From the NCBI GenBank assembly GCA_910575555.1, contig CAJTFX010000014.1, positions 1 through 64,000 on the forward strand: a DNA stretch of 64,000 nt. The letters run 5' to 3'. The translations under genes and the position numbers were made by a program. Positions within the stretch are counted from its first letter, which is position 1, and each line of letters begins with the position of its first letter. The stretch comes from Lachnospiraceae bacterium. Lineage in GTDB: Bacteria > Bacillota > Clostridia > Lachnospirales > Lachnospiraceae. Under the pieces are notes generated by a model. That model saw only the letters and a list, made by a program, of their open reading frames with translations, was not told the DNA's origin and did not search any database. Positions 32,726-38,969 of this stretch are shown piece after piece.

Positions 32726-33668
32726 TCGCCTGTGACCTCCTTTTCCTCATTCGTGCATGTATATAAAACATGCCGTTGAAATCGTTGTAATAGACTGTTG
32801 CATCCTTGAAATCAAAATCCGGATACCACTTTTTCATCTGTTCCTCGATGACGTTTTGATTCTTCACCATTTCGTCAACATATTTCCCTATCTTCTTATA
32901 GCTGCCTTTTCCCTTTTCCGGCTGCTTTGAATGAACAACCCGGATATCCGGGTCTATGAGACCTTGAGAGGAGTTCCACCGTTTTTCCGACCGGATTCTT
33001 TTCTTTTCCTTGACGATATAGTTTGCCATCCCGGAGAGACCGTTTTCGTCCTTTTGCAGCCTCCTCACCTCGTTCCTGCTGCTCTGCCCCCAACACTTTT
33101 CAACCATGTCCATGTCAAGCGCACCATCCATCACCAAATGATGATGCCACCGGATTTCCGCAGCCTCATTGTATTCCGTTACATAGACATACTTTGCTTT
33201 TGGCAATCCCCTCTTTTTCCGCTGATAATTCACCCGTCGGATGAAATTCTGCATATTCTTGACTGCTGCATCAATATCTCCATCCGTAGGGAGGTGAGCG
33301 TCATCATAGGTGAGCGTTATCCATAAATCCTTATCACCGAAATTGCGGTTGATTAGTCTCTCAACATATTTCCGGGCGTTCTTATCATTTAGATTCCTTT
33401 GAGCCTTTGAATTATCCCTTTTGATGCTCCGCCCCTCCTCCGGTACTTCATCCATACTTTTGAACTGCGGATATATCTCAATCTCAAACTGCTCCCCCGC
33501 CTTTATCTCCTTGAGTGCATACACCATTTTCTTTCCGTGGGAGAACATCTGCTCAACAATCCACTCATGCAAATCCTCCAACGCTTTATTAAATGCCACC
33601 TCATAGTCATACGGGATGAAATTCATCCCCCTCTTTTTCCTCTTTCCTGTCTTTCCTTTCCGCTCCAT
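32697..33668 (-). CDS. HUH rolling-circle replication initiator
   Basis: A 323-residue protein. Motif 1 LWITLTYDD (115-123), the YVYVTEYNE strand (160-168), HUH motif 2 RWHHHLVMDG (His175-177) and the catalytic-Tyr helix MANYIVKEKKR (Tyr217). This layout is that of the ORF2-G2P/microvirus VP4-type Rep domain. It would nick a specific origin and start rolling-circle synthesis. No DnaB-, DnaC- or polymerase-like gene was seen in the prophage, so it is the best candidate replication gene. Basic N- and C-terminal tails. Confidence 0.82.
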   Translation of the reverse strand: MERKGKTGKRKKRGMNFIPYDYEVAFNKALEDLHEWIVEQMFSHGKKMVYALKEIKAGEQFEIEIYPQFKSMDEVPEEGRSIKRDNSKAQRNLNDKNARKYVERLINRNFGDKDLWITLTYDDAHLPTDGDIDAAVKNMQNFIRRVNYQRKKRGLPKAKYVYVTEYNEAAEIRWHHHLVMDGALDMDMVEKCWGQSSRNEVRRLQKDENGLSGMANYIVKEKKRIRSEKRWNSSQGLIDPDIRVVHSKQPEKGKGSYKKIGKYVDEMVKNQNVIEEQMKKWYPDFDFKDATVYYNDFNGMFYIHARMRKRRSQANDERTEGKT

Positions 33669-33700
33669 CTGACACCGTCCTCTATCCCGGTTTTCGTAGA

Positions 33701-33721
33701 CTTGTTACTATCCATTACAAG
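33701..33721. repeat. short inverted repeat in the rep leader
   Basis: CTTGT-N11-ACAAG, 33 bp upstream of the rep start codon. A possible nick-site hairpin for the HUH Rep or a leader structure; the stem is short and the call is weak. Confidence 0.3.
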
Positions 33722-33777
33722 GTCGGTAAACCCTCCGAAAACCCTTTATTTTTGCGGTCTTTTAAAGAAAATACCGC

Positions 33778-33806
33778 TTGCGTTACAGTGTCAGATTTGC
33801 TATAAT
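33778..33806 (+). promoter_or_regulatory. promoter for a small + strand RNA
   Basis: TTGCGT, 17-bp spacer, TATAAT. The spacer contains GTGTCAGATT, a half-site of the phage 17-bp inverted repeat. Points away from rep. Confidence 0.65.
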
Positions 33807-33812
33807 ATTTAT

Positions 33813-33879
33813 AGTATCAATCGCATACATGACACCGTGATTGAGACCGGACGGCTACTCGCAATAGCCGTCTTTTTTT
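33813..33879 (+). ncRNA. candidate small RNA antisense to the rep leader
   Basis: From the predicted start (about 33813) to the T-run the transcript would be about 67 nt. It has a first hairpin with TCAATC/GATTGA arms (33817-33844) and a terminator hairpin with 8-bp arms GACGGCTA/TAGCCGTC (33850-33872) followed by seven T (33873-33879). No reading frame of note. It is complementary to leftward operon mRNA 145-211 nt upstream of the rep start, the geometry of countertranscribed RNAs of rolling-circle plasmids. Confidence 0.6.
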
Positions 33880-33883
33880 GTGC

Positions 33884-34219
33884 TCAAGTTGCCTCCCGCA
33901 TCACCTCACTAAACACGACCGGAATATTATTTTTCTTTGCAAGTTCAATCTCCGCTTTCATCCCGGAGGAAATACCATATTTCACACCAACGAAAACCGC
34001 ATCGCACCTCCGGAGGATTTCCCGCCCTGCTGCCAGTCCGGTGTTTCTTTCCTCCTCGACGGATTCCTCCAGGCATTGCGTCATATAGAGGTGTGTCGCC
34101 ACCGGAACACCGCCCTGCAGCAATACACCTCTTGTCAATTCCCTTGCATACTCAATATTCCGCTGCAAGATTGCATCATCATCCGCCCGATACGGTGAAC
34201 ATATGTAAATCAATTTCAC
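33884..34219 (-). CDS. DUF4406 / nucleoside deoxyribosyltransferase-like protein
   Basis: A 111-residue protein with GTG start at 34219 (GGAGG nine bases upstream), overlapping the methylase by 41 bp. KLIYICSPYRADDDAILQRNIEYARE, VPVATHLYMTQCL and DAVFVGVKYGISSGMKAEIELAKKNNIPVV match the DUF4406 branch of the nucleoside 2-deoxyribosyltransferase fold. Could act on nucleosides or nucleotides; substrate unknown. Confidence 0.8.
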   Translation of the reverse strand: MKLIYICSPYRADDDAILQRNIEYARELTRGVLLQGGVPVATHLYMTQCLEESVEEERNTGLAAGREILRRCDAVFVGVKYGISSGMKAEIELAKKNNIPVVFSEVMREAT

Positions 34220-34874
34220 TCTGTCTTGCCTCCGTTCCTGTACTCCCCCCCATAAAATCAAAAAGCGACATTTGAGCCTTTTCCTGCTCAAGCCTCTTGT
34301 TTGAGAGGTCATAATAATATTTGTCTAACTCGAACCCCACATATTGAAATCCCATCTTGTGACAGGCAATGAGGCTCGATGCGCTCCCGACATGTGTATC
34401 AAGAATCTTGTCTCCCTCTTTTGCGAATATCCTCAAGAGCCACATATATAAATCAACTGGTTTCTGCGTGGCATGAATCCGGCAGTCATCTTTTGCATAT
34501 TTCCGGAATATCTTTGCGGTCATATCAAAATCCGTCCACGCATATTCACACATCGCAAAAGTCACGTTTTCAGACTTATCCGGTTTATCCCATATGACAA
34601 AACATTTCGCCGGAGGGAGGTCAAAATAATTCCCGCCCCATATGATTGAATGTTTCGCCACTCTGAATAGTTCCGTGAAATACTCCGGAGGCGGGGCGAC
34701 CTTATCCCAATACGCTTTCGGATAATCACTTTTCTTTGTGCCATGCCTCCGCCCCATGTTATTTTTTACTTTGATTCCATAGGGCGGGTCTACAATGGCA
34801 AGGTCAAAATATTTGTCCGGGAACTGTTTCATCCCGTCCATGCAGTCCATGTTGAAATATCCGAAATCTAACAT
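34179..34874 (-). CDS. DNA methyltransferase (N4/N6 type)
   Basis: A 231-residue protein. Motif IV DPPYGI (about 29-34), target-region residues, then HATQKPVDLYMWLLRIFAKEGDKILDTHVGSASSL, the AdoMet-binding motif I region (a variant of DPFxGSGT). Beta-class arrangement. Solitary, with no restriction enzyme nearby, so probably protective or regulatory methylation of phage DNA. TGATG overlap with the previous gene. Confidence 0.88.
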   Translation of the reverse strand: MLDFGYFNMDCMDGMKQFPDKYFDLAIVDPPYGIKVKNNMGRRHGTKKSDYPKAYWDKVAPPPEYFTELFRVAKHSIIWGGNYFDLPPAKCFVIWDKPDKSENVTFAMCEYAWTDFDMTAKIFRKYAKDDCRIHATQKPVDLYMWLLRIFAKEGDKILDTHVGSASSLIACHKMGFQYVGFELDKYYYDLSNKRLEQEKAQMSLFDFMGGSTGTEARQSEIDLHMFTVSGG

Positions 34875-35182
34875 CAATAGTCATCCTCAATCTGCTCGTC
34901 TGCCTCCGTGTAATATTCCCCGTCATACCCCTTTGACATGAGCCTTTCCCAACATTTATGACAAACTAATCTGAATGTGATTCCGTGACAATCCCTTGTA
35001 AAATCCATATCCTCACGGTCAACCTCGTTATTGCATACCGGACACGCCCGGATGTCTCTTTCTTCAAACTGGCAAGGTAATTCAAGTTCACGCCTCCGGC
35101 AATCCAACGCATCACCATCACGCCCCGTCAAGAATTGATGTTTGCACATATCGCAATCATTTCCCTCGTTGAAATATCCCAT
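34874..35182 (-). CDS. zinc-finger protein
   Basis: A 102-residue protein from ATG 35182 (AGAGGAGGCAGCAGGGCAA upstream); a GTG at 35206 is the alternative. CDMCKHQ, CRRR, CPVCNNE and CHKCWERL give several Cys pairs, so two zinc sites are likely. Acidic C-terminus. Overlaps the methylase start. Function unknown, DNA or protein binding inferred. Confidence 0.68.
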   Translation of the reverse strand: MGYFNEGNDCDMCKHQFLTGRDGDALDCRRRELELPCQFEERDIRACPVCNNEVDREDMDFTRDCHGITFRLVCHKCWERLMSKGYDGEYYTEADEQIEDDY

Positions 35183-35202
35183 TTGCCCTGCTGCCTCCTC
35201 TC

Positions 35203-36141
35203 TCACTTCCTGCCGTCAAAATCCTCAAATTTCCTGCATGAGTTGAACACAATTCTATTGTTCACCCACCTTTGCAGCCTTTTTAATTCATGACATTTCG
35301 GAATGTTCTCTTTGTCATAAAGCATCACATAGGGATTGAACCCCATGTCACGCAATGTATAGATTCTTTCTAAATCCTGTTCTAAAGTAGTGTCAAAATT
35401 GCATAGGACATACACCGTCAATTTCCGATAGTCATATCCCGTTATCTGTTTGAACATTTCAAATTTTGGAACGACCGCCTCTTTGTCCTCGTACCTATCC
35501 CATGCAAAATGAATATTCCTTGTCTTGATATTTTTAATCATGAGAGCCTTTTCCTCCGTCATCAAACGGATGTCAACGCCCTGCGTGAAATCCACCCATG
35601 CACCGGAATCAATTAGCTGCTGCAAAATATCCCGCCACTCCGGACACGCAATCGGGTTCGGGTCTAATAAAACAATGTTTTTCTGACCGTTCCAAAACGC
35701 TGACAGGTCAGCGACCTTGTATGACCTTTTTCCCTCTTTTGCCTGGACGTGGCAAAATCCGCATCCTCTCGGACATCCTCGGCTCATGAATCCGTATGCC
35801 GTTTCTTTTGTCAATTCCGGATAGATTGAATAGTCCGGATAGATGTGTTCAATCTCCGGATGCAACTGTGAATCCCGCTCCGGATGATATATCTCTTTCC
35901 CGTTCACTGTCTCAATACAATATCCGCTCCCGCCTTTTATGACTTCATCCGCATCAATGTAATACTGATAGTCCGGCGTAAAGCTGAATACTTTTGACAT
36001 ATAGACTTTATCCATGTGACCGCTGAAAAGTCGCTCATACCACTCCACGGAATCACCCCGCCTTTTATGCCATGCTGATATTTTCATCAATGGAATGTTC
36101 GGGAAATTGTGACCGTCAACATCTATCAATCCAATTTTCAC
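35203..36141 (-). CDS. phage radical SAM protein
   Basis: A 312-residue protein with GTG start at 36141. The radical SAM cluster motif is SRGCPRGCGFC with Cys123, Cys127 and Cys130. The N-terminus (IGLIDVDGHNFPNIPLMKIS) resembles the Rossmann part of B12-binding radical SAM proteins but is too short for a full B12 domain. FTQGVDIRLM follows the core. Similar proteins occur in clostridial phages; substrate not known. GTGA overlap with the small gene upstream. Confidence 0.85.
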   Translation of the reverse strand: MKIGLIDVDGHNFPNIPLMKISAWHKRRGDSVEWYERLFSGHMDKVYMSKVFSFTPDYQYYIDADEVIKGGSGYCIETVNGKEIYHPERDSQLHPEIEHIYPDYSIYPELTKETAYGFMSRGCPRGCGFCHVQAKEGKRSYKVADLSAFWNGQKNIVLLDPNPIACPEWRDILQQLIDSGAWVDFTQGVDIRLMTEEKALMIKNIKTRNIHFAWDRYEDKEAVVPKFEMFKQITGYDYRKLTVYVLCNFDTTLEQDLERIYTLRDMGFNPYVMLYDKENIPKCHELKRLQRWVNNRIVFNSCRKFEDFDGRK

Positions 36142-36296
36142 GCTTTCCCTCCTTTTCCTTTGTTGCGGATTCCCGCTGCAACAGTCCTCCGCTTTTTCCT
36201 CATGCCCTGCAAAAATATTATTGTTGGCGGTTCTCTCTGTCTGTTCAAAACACTCACCTCTATCCCGGCGATGTCTACCGTGTTTTGATTTTTCAC
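36138..36296 (-). CDS. 52-residue basic protein
   Basis: Reads MKNQNTVDIAGIEVSVLNRQ then PPTIIFLQGMRKKRR and a Gly/Lys tail. Its TGA overlaps the GTG of the radical SAM gene (GTGA), which supports coding. The GTG start at 36296 has only a weak AAGG site; a TTG at 36248 is an alternative. No family recognised. Confidence 0.5.
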   Translation of the reverse strand: MKNQNTVDIAGIEVSVLNRQREPPTIIFLQGMRKKRRTVAAGIRNKGKGGKA

Positions 36297-36319
36297 CTTA
36301 AAAAATCAAGAAAAACCTG

Positions 36320-36463
36320 TCATCCGACTATGAACTCTCTAGCATGGTTCACCCGCTGCCATGTTTTCACGGTATCACTGACTTTGTCTCTCGGCTTGCC
36401 ATCGTCAGAATGTCCGGTCGCCATCCGGTCATTTACGGGGCGACTGCTGCCCCGTTTCGGCAT
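36320..36463 (-). CDS. possible 47-residue protein
   Basis: MPKRGSSRPVNDRMATGHSD, polar and basic, ending RVNHAREFIVG. The ATG follows the upstream stop immediately (TAATATG), but no ribosome binding site is clear. Weak call; may be chance. Confidence 0.3.
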   Translation of the reverse strand: MPKRGSSRPVNDRMATGHSDDGKPRDKVSDTVKTWQRVNHAREFIVG

Positions 36464-36464
36464 A

Positions 36465-36629
36465 TTAGAAACACTGTGCCACAAGCTCCGGTTTCCTCTG
36501 CTCCCGCCTTGCGTTCTCCTCCTCGGCTCTCGCCATATACCCCGCAATGAATGATTTCTCTGAATCCGGCAGCGATGCAAATTTCTCCGCAAGCCTCTCA
36601 ATCATTTCTTTTCTTTCTTCCTTTGACAT
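36465..36629 (-). CDS. 54-residue helical protein
   Basis: MSKEERKEMIERLAEKFASL, then SFIAGYMARAEEENARREQR. Amphipathic helices throughout, of a type common in clostridial phage early regions. ATG 36629 lies behind GGAGGGAATTTG and shares its A with the stop of the upstream HTH gene. Confidence 0.6.
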   Translation of the reverse strand: MSKEERKEMIERLAEKFASLPDSEKSFIAGYMARAEEENARREQRKPELVAQCF

Positions 36630-36853
36630 CAAATTCCCTCCTCCCGATTTCGTATTCTCTTGATTTCCTGCTCCACATTCTTTCCCGAATAGTCCTGCAG
36701 GAGTTTTTCTGATATATGATAAGTCCATATTGAGGACATTTTTATCGCCGTTCCGATTGGTAGTTTGCCCTGCTGCATTGCTATCCGGACAAATTGCGGT
36801 GATACATTCAGAATCATCGCAGCCTCGGTCGGCAATATTCGTCCGATTTCCAC
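36629..36853 (-). CDS. small excisionase-type HTH protein
   Basis: A 74-residue protein; GTG 36853 is the start with AGGAGG eight bases upstream (the frame extends far upstream but crosses the divergent promoter). EIGRILPTEAAMILNVSPQFVRIAMQQGKLPIGTAIK is the MerR/excisionase-type winged helix pattern. Could be a directionality or early regulatory factor, though it is not next to int. Confidence 0.65.
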   Translation of the reverse strand: MEIGRILPTEAAMILNVSPQFVRIAMQQGKLPIGTAIKMSSIWTYHISEKLLQDYSGKNVEQEIKRIRNREEGI

Positions 36854-36872
36854 CGTCACCGCCTCCTTTTTC

Positions 36873-36901
36873 TTGTCCTGCTGCCCCTCCTGTCGTATAA
36901 T
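36873..36901 (+). promoter_or_regulatory. promoter of the solitary + strand gene
   Basis: TTGTCC, 17-bp spacer, TATAAT (36896-36901), 38 bp before the ATG at 36939. It fires rightward against the phage early operon. Confidence 0.65.
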
Positions 36902-36938
36902 AAATACACAACAATACCAAACGGCAGGAGGAACTTTC

Positions 36939-37202
36939 ATGAGAAATTCAATAATTGTTAGCATTTCGGAACTCCGCTCACTGGTTCAAGATGCCCGTCG
37001 CACTGGCAAGGAATATGTCAAACTTTCCATCCTTGACCCACTTGATGATGACGGCGGTGAACCCGTTCCCGCTGAACTTTCGATTTGTGCCTTTGATTCC
37101 TCGGAGTGCATAGAATTTGATAACATCTATGCACCCGAAAATGAATCCGAACTCTCTGACAGCATGGTTGACGCCATTCACATGAGTTCTAACTTACTTT
37201 AG
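36939..37202 (+). CDS. solitary + strand hypothetical protein
   Basis: An 87-residue protein with GCAGGAGG upstream. RNSIIVSISELRSLVQDARR, YVKLSILDPLDDDGGEPVPA, then ELSICAFDSSECIEFDNIYA; acidic C-terminus. It is transcribed against the surrounding early genes from its own promoter with a hairpin after it, the layout of a phage moron. Function unknown. Confidence 0.72.
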   Translation: MRNSIIVSISELRSLVQDARRTGKEYVKLSILDPLDDDGGEPVPAELSICAFDSSECIEFDNIYAPENESELSDSMVDAIHMSSNLL

Positions 37203-37355
37203 TTCTATTAGATACGGGAGAGATTGGCGATTGTCCTTTTTTCTCCCGTATTTGATTCGCCTCATTGCATCCTCAATAATTTTCCTTTCTTTTCCGGACA
37301 ATCCCACCGCCTTGATTTTTATACCCTGCTGCACTTTGATTCCTTTGATTTTCAA
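37194..37355 (-). CDS. 53-residue basic protein (TTG start)
   Basis: Starts at TTG 37355 with AGGAGGTG nine bases upstream: MKIKGIKVQQGIKIKAVGLS, then ERKIIEDAMRRIKYGRKK. Strongly basic, DNA-binding possible. Its 3' end overlaps the tail of the + strand gene. Plausible but not certain. Confidence 0.5.
   Translation of the reverse strand: MKIKGIKVQQGIKIKAVGLSGKERKIIEDAMRRIKYGRKKDNRQSLPYLIELK
37212..37251 (+). terminator. hairpin after the + strand gene
   Basis: Ten-bp perfect arms ATACGGGAGA/TCTCCCGTAT; only two T follow, so termination may be partial. Confidence 0.5.
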
Positions 37356-37411
37356 TCCCTTTTTTCACCTCCTTTCCTTGATTTGTGGGAGGCTTGCGCC
37401 TCCCTGCTGCT

Positions 37412-37948
37412 TTATTCCTTGTCCTGCCTCTTGTAATTCATGAGAAAACTCTGCATCCGGTTCAATACGCTTTGTTCTGCTCGTTTCTCTCTGTATTGTT
37501 TGGCGTGGTCTGCTGCCTGTGGTGCAAGATTACCCTGCTCGCCGATTGCATCCGCCATCCCGTCCGCTGCCTCTTTGATTTCACGGTTCACTCTTCCAAG
37601 TCCGGTCTGAACCATCTTGTCAAGTTCCCGCTGCATCCACTCCGGCAATTCGTATTTCTGTAATTCCAAATATGCCTCATTGCATCTTGATTCCAACTTT
37701 GCAGCCCGTTCCTGCTGCTCTTTCAGTGCTTTCCGGAGTTCCTCATTCTCTTTCTTGAGTTCGGATGCCTCTTTTTCAGCAACTTCCGCTCTGCCTTTTA
37801 AAGAAAACGCTGCATCATATTCGATGTTTTCCTCTGCCGTTTCAAGAACTCCCTCCATCGCCGTGGCAAGATAACTATTTTCGCCCATTCCCTCAACTAT
37901 CTTTTTAACCTTTTGAATTGCCTGTCTCTCCTGCTCTTTCGTCGTCAT
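37412..37948 (-). CDS. coiled-coil phage protein, first gene of the early operon
   Basis: A 178-residue protein. ATG 37948 is behind AAGGAGGG. Nearly all helical: two Lys/Glu coiled-coil segments (about 60-110), then QKYELPEWMQRELDKMVQTG. First gene after the strong repressible leftward promoter. No family recognised; might be a recombination or regulatory accessory. Confidence 0.7.
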   Translation of the reverse strand: MTTKEQERQAIQKVKKIVEGMGENSYLATAMEGVLETAEENIEYDAAFSLKGRAEVAEKEASELKKENEELRKALKEQQERAAKLESRCNEAYLELQKYELPEWMQRELDKMVQTGLGRVNREIKEAADGMADAIGEQGNLAPQAADHAKQYREKRAEQSVLNRMQSFLMNYKRQDKE

Positions 37949-37982
37949 TGATTTTCTCCCTCCTTTTCTTGACTGTGTCATT

Positions 37983-38011
37983 ATTATACTTACCTATGGT
38001 AAGATTGTCAA
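37983..38011 (-). promoter_or_regulatory. strong leftward early promoter with operator in the spacer
   Basis: On the - strand: TTGACA (38006-38011), 17-bp spacer, TATAAT (37983-37988), both consensus. The spacer contains the palindrome CTTACCATAGGTAAG. Drives the lytic programme; repression by the HTH protein at 38083 is inferred. Confidence 0.85.
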
Positions 38012-38044
38012 CCCTTTTTATTACTTTTTCTTGACTATGGTAAG
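37989..38044. promoter_or_regulatory. repressor operators O1 and O2
   Basis: O1 at 37989-38003 is CTTACCTATGGTAAG (perfect 6-bp arms). O2 at 38030-38044 is CTTGACTATGGTAAG (one arm degenerate), 41 bp away, about four helical turns. O1 occupies the leftward promoter spacer and O2 the -35 of the repressor promoter. Confidence 0.8.
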
Positions 38045-38059
38045 TTTTCGTGTTATTTT
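38031..38059 (+). promoter_or_regulatory. repressor (lysogeny) promoter
   Basis: TTGACT (38031-38036), 17-bp spacer, TATTTT (38054-38059), followed by AGGAGGTG and the repressor ATG. Overlaps O2, suggesting autoregulation. Confidence 0.75.
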
Positions 38060-38082
38060 ATAGCAATAGGAGGTGAATTTTA

Positions 38083-38451
38083 ATGAATGAGCGTTTGAAT
38101 TTATTAAGAAAAACTCTAAAAATAAGTCAAGAAGAGTTCGGAAAAAGGCTCGGTGTCACTGGTGCATCAATTAGCCGTCTCGAAAAAGGTGAACGCAATA
38201 TTACAGAACAAATGATTAAATCTATTTGCCGGGAATTTAATGTTGATTACATATGGTTGACAACCGGAGAGGGAGAAATGTTTGTCGATTCCGACGATGA
38301 CATCATGGAGAGCATTGACCGCATCATGTCCGGGGAGAATGAATTTCATAAAAACCTATTCAAGACATTTGCACGGTTGGATGAAAACGAACTCTCCGCT
38401 CTCGAAACTGTTATTGATAAATTTATAGAGGTGAGAAAAAGAAAAGACTGA
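38083..38451 (+). CDS. XRE-family lysogeny repressor
   Basis: A 122-residue protein. N-terminal Cro/CI-type HTH (about 5-60: LRKTLKISQEEFGKRLGVTG, ASISRLEKGERN, FNVDYIWLTTGEGEMF), then an acidic linker and a helical C-terminus for oligomerisation. No peptidase domain, so induction must differ from LexA-type self-cleavage. Adjacent operators and divergent promoters make it the likely immunity repressor. Confidence 0.88.
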   Translation: MNERLNLLRKTLKISQEEFGKRLGVTGASISRLEKGERNITEQMIKSICREFNVDYIWLTTGEGEMFVDSDDDIMESIDRIMSGENEFHKNLFKTFARLDENELSALETVIDKFIEVRKRKD

Positions 38452-38458
38452 CAGCCTT

Positions 38459-38572
38459 TCAACTGCCAGCCTCGTGGGTGTAAAGATACAAAACGAATTT
38501 GTATATCCTCTTGAGGATTTTTTCACTATGTATCTTTCCGACTATTTCGATGATAGCCTTTTTGTACTTCAA
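38459..38572 (-). CDS. 37-residue small protein of HTH-linked type
   Basis: TTG start at 38572 with GGGAGGTG nine bases upstream. MKYKKAIIEIVGKIHSEKIL then KRIYKFVLYLYTHEAGS. The IxxMVxKIHSEKxLKxIYKFV pattern is familiar from tiny genes next to XRE regulators in Bacillota mobile elements (recollection). Convergent with the repressor gene. Role unknown. Confidence 0.6.
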   Translation of the reverse strand: MKYKKAIIEIVGKIHSEKILKRIYKFVLYLYTHEAGS

Positions 38573-38601
38573 GGGAAACACCACCTCCCTTTCCGATACA
38601 C

Positions 38602-38631
38602 ATTGTAGCACATATTTCCATGATTGTGGAA
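38602..38631 (-). promoter_or_regulatory. promoter of the 37-residue gene
   Basis: On the - strand TTCCAC (38626-38631), 18-bp spacer, TACAAT (38602-38607). The operator palindrome at 38614-38633 covers the -35 and much of the spacer. Confidence 0.55.
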
Positions 38632-38670
38632 ATCGTGAGCCATATTTCCATGATTATGGAAATCGTCTCT
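38611..38670. repeat. tandem 30-bp repeats with palindromic operators
   Basis: Two 30-bp units in direct tandem (38611-38640, 38641-38670), each with a 20-bp dyad: ATTTCCAT-N4-ATGGAAAT at 38644-38663 (perfect arms) and a one-mismatch copy at 38614-38633. Candidate operators for the small HTH protein at 38706-38903. Confidence 0.75.
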
Positions 38671-38705
38671 CCTGCTGCCGACATCCGGCGGGCGATGTGA
38701 TACAA

Positions 38706-38903
38706 TTATTTGTATTCGGATTCAAACAGGTCGGTGATTTTCACGCCTAATGCAATCGCTATCATTTCAAGTTGAAACAATGTCGGCGACACCTTACCGT
38801 TTTCGATGTTGTTGAGCGTACTCTTTCCGATTCCGGATTTTTCCGCCAACTTCATCAATGTGAACTGTTTTTCAATTCTTTTTTCCCACAATAGAATTTT
38901 CAC
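38706..38903 (-). CDS. small XRE-family regulator (Cro-like)
   Basis: A 65-residue protein, GTG 38903 with AGGAGG eight bases upstream. LMKLAEKSGIGKSTLNNIEN then MIAIALGVKITDLFESEYK: an almost bare HTH domain. Lies upstream of the tandem operators and points the same way as the 37-residue gene. A Cro-type antirepressor or a separate two-gene switch. Confidence 0.8.
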   Translation of the reverse strand: MKILLWEKRIEKQFTLMKLAEKSGIGKSTLNNIENGKVSPTLFQLEMIAIALGVKITDLFESEYK

Positions 38904-38969
38904 CCTGCTCACCTCCTTTCAAGGAAAGTTTACAGAGTGTTGATTCTTGTAGAAATGGAGGTGTTTTTA

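Noticed and set aside
34179-34874. phage methylase considered as part of a restriction-modification system
   Set aside because: No endonuclease partner nearby other than the packaging HNH and the VRR-NUC protein, which fit phage roles better.
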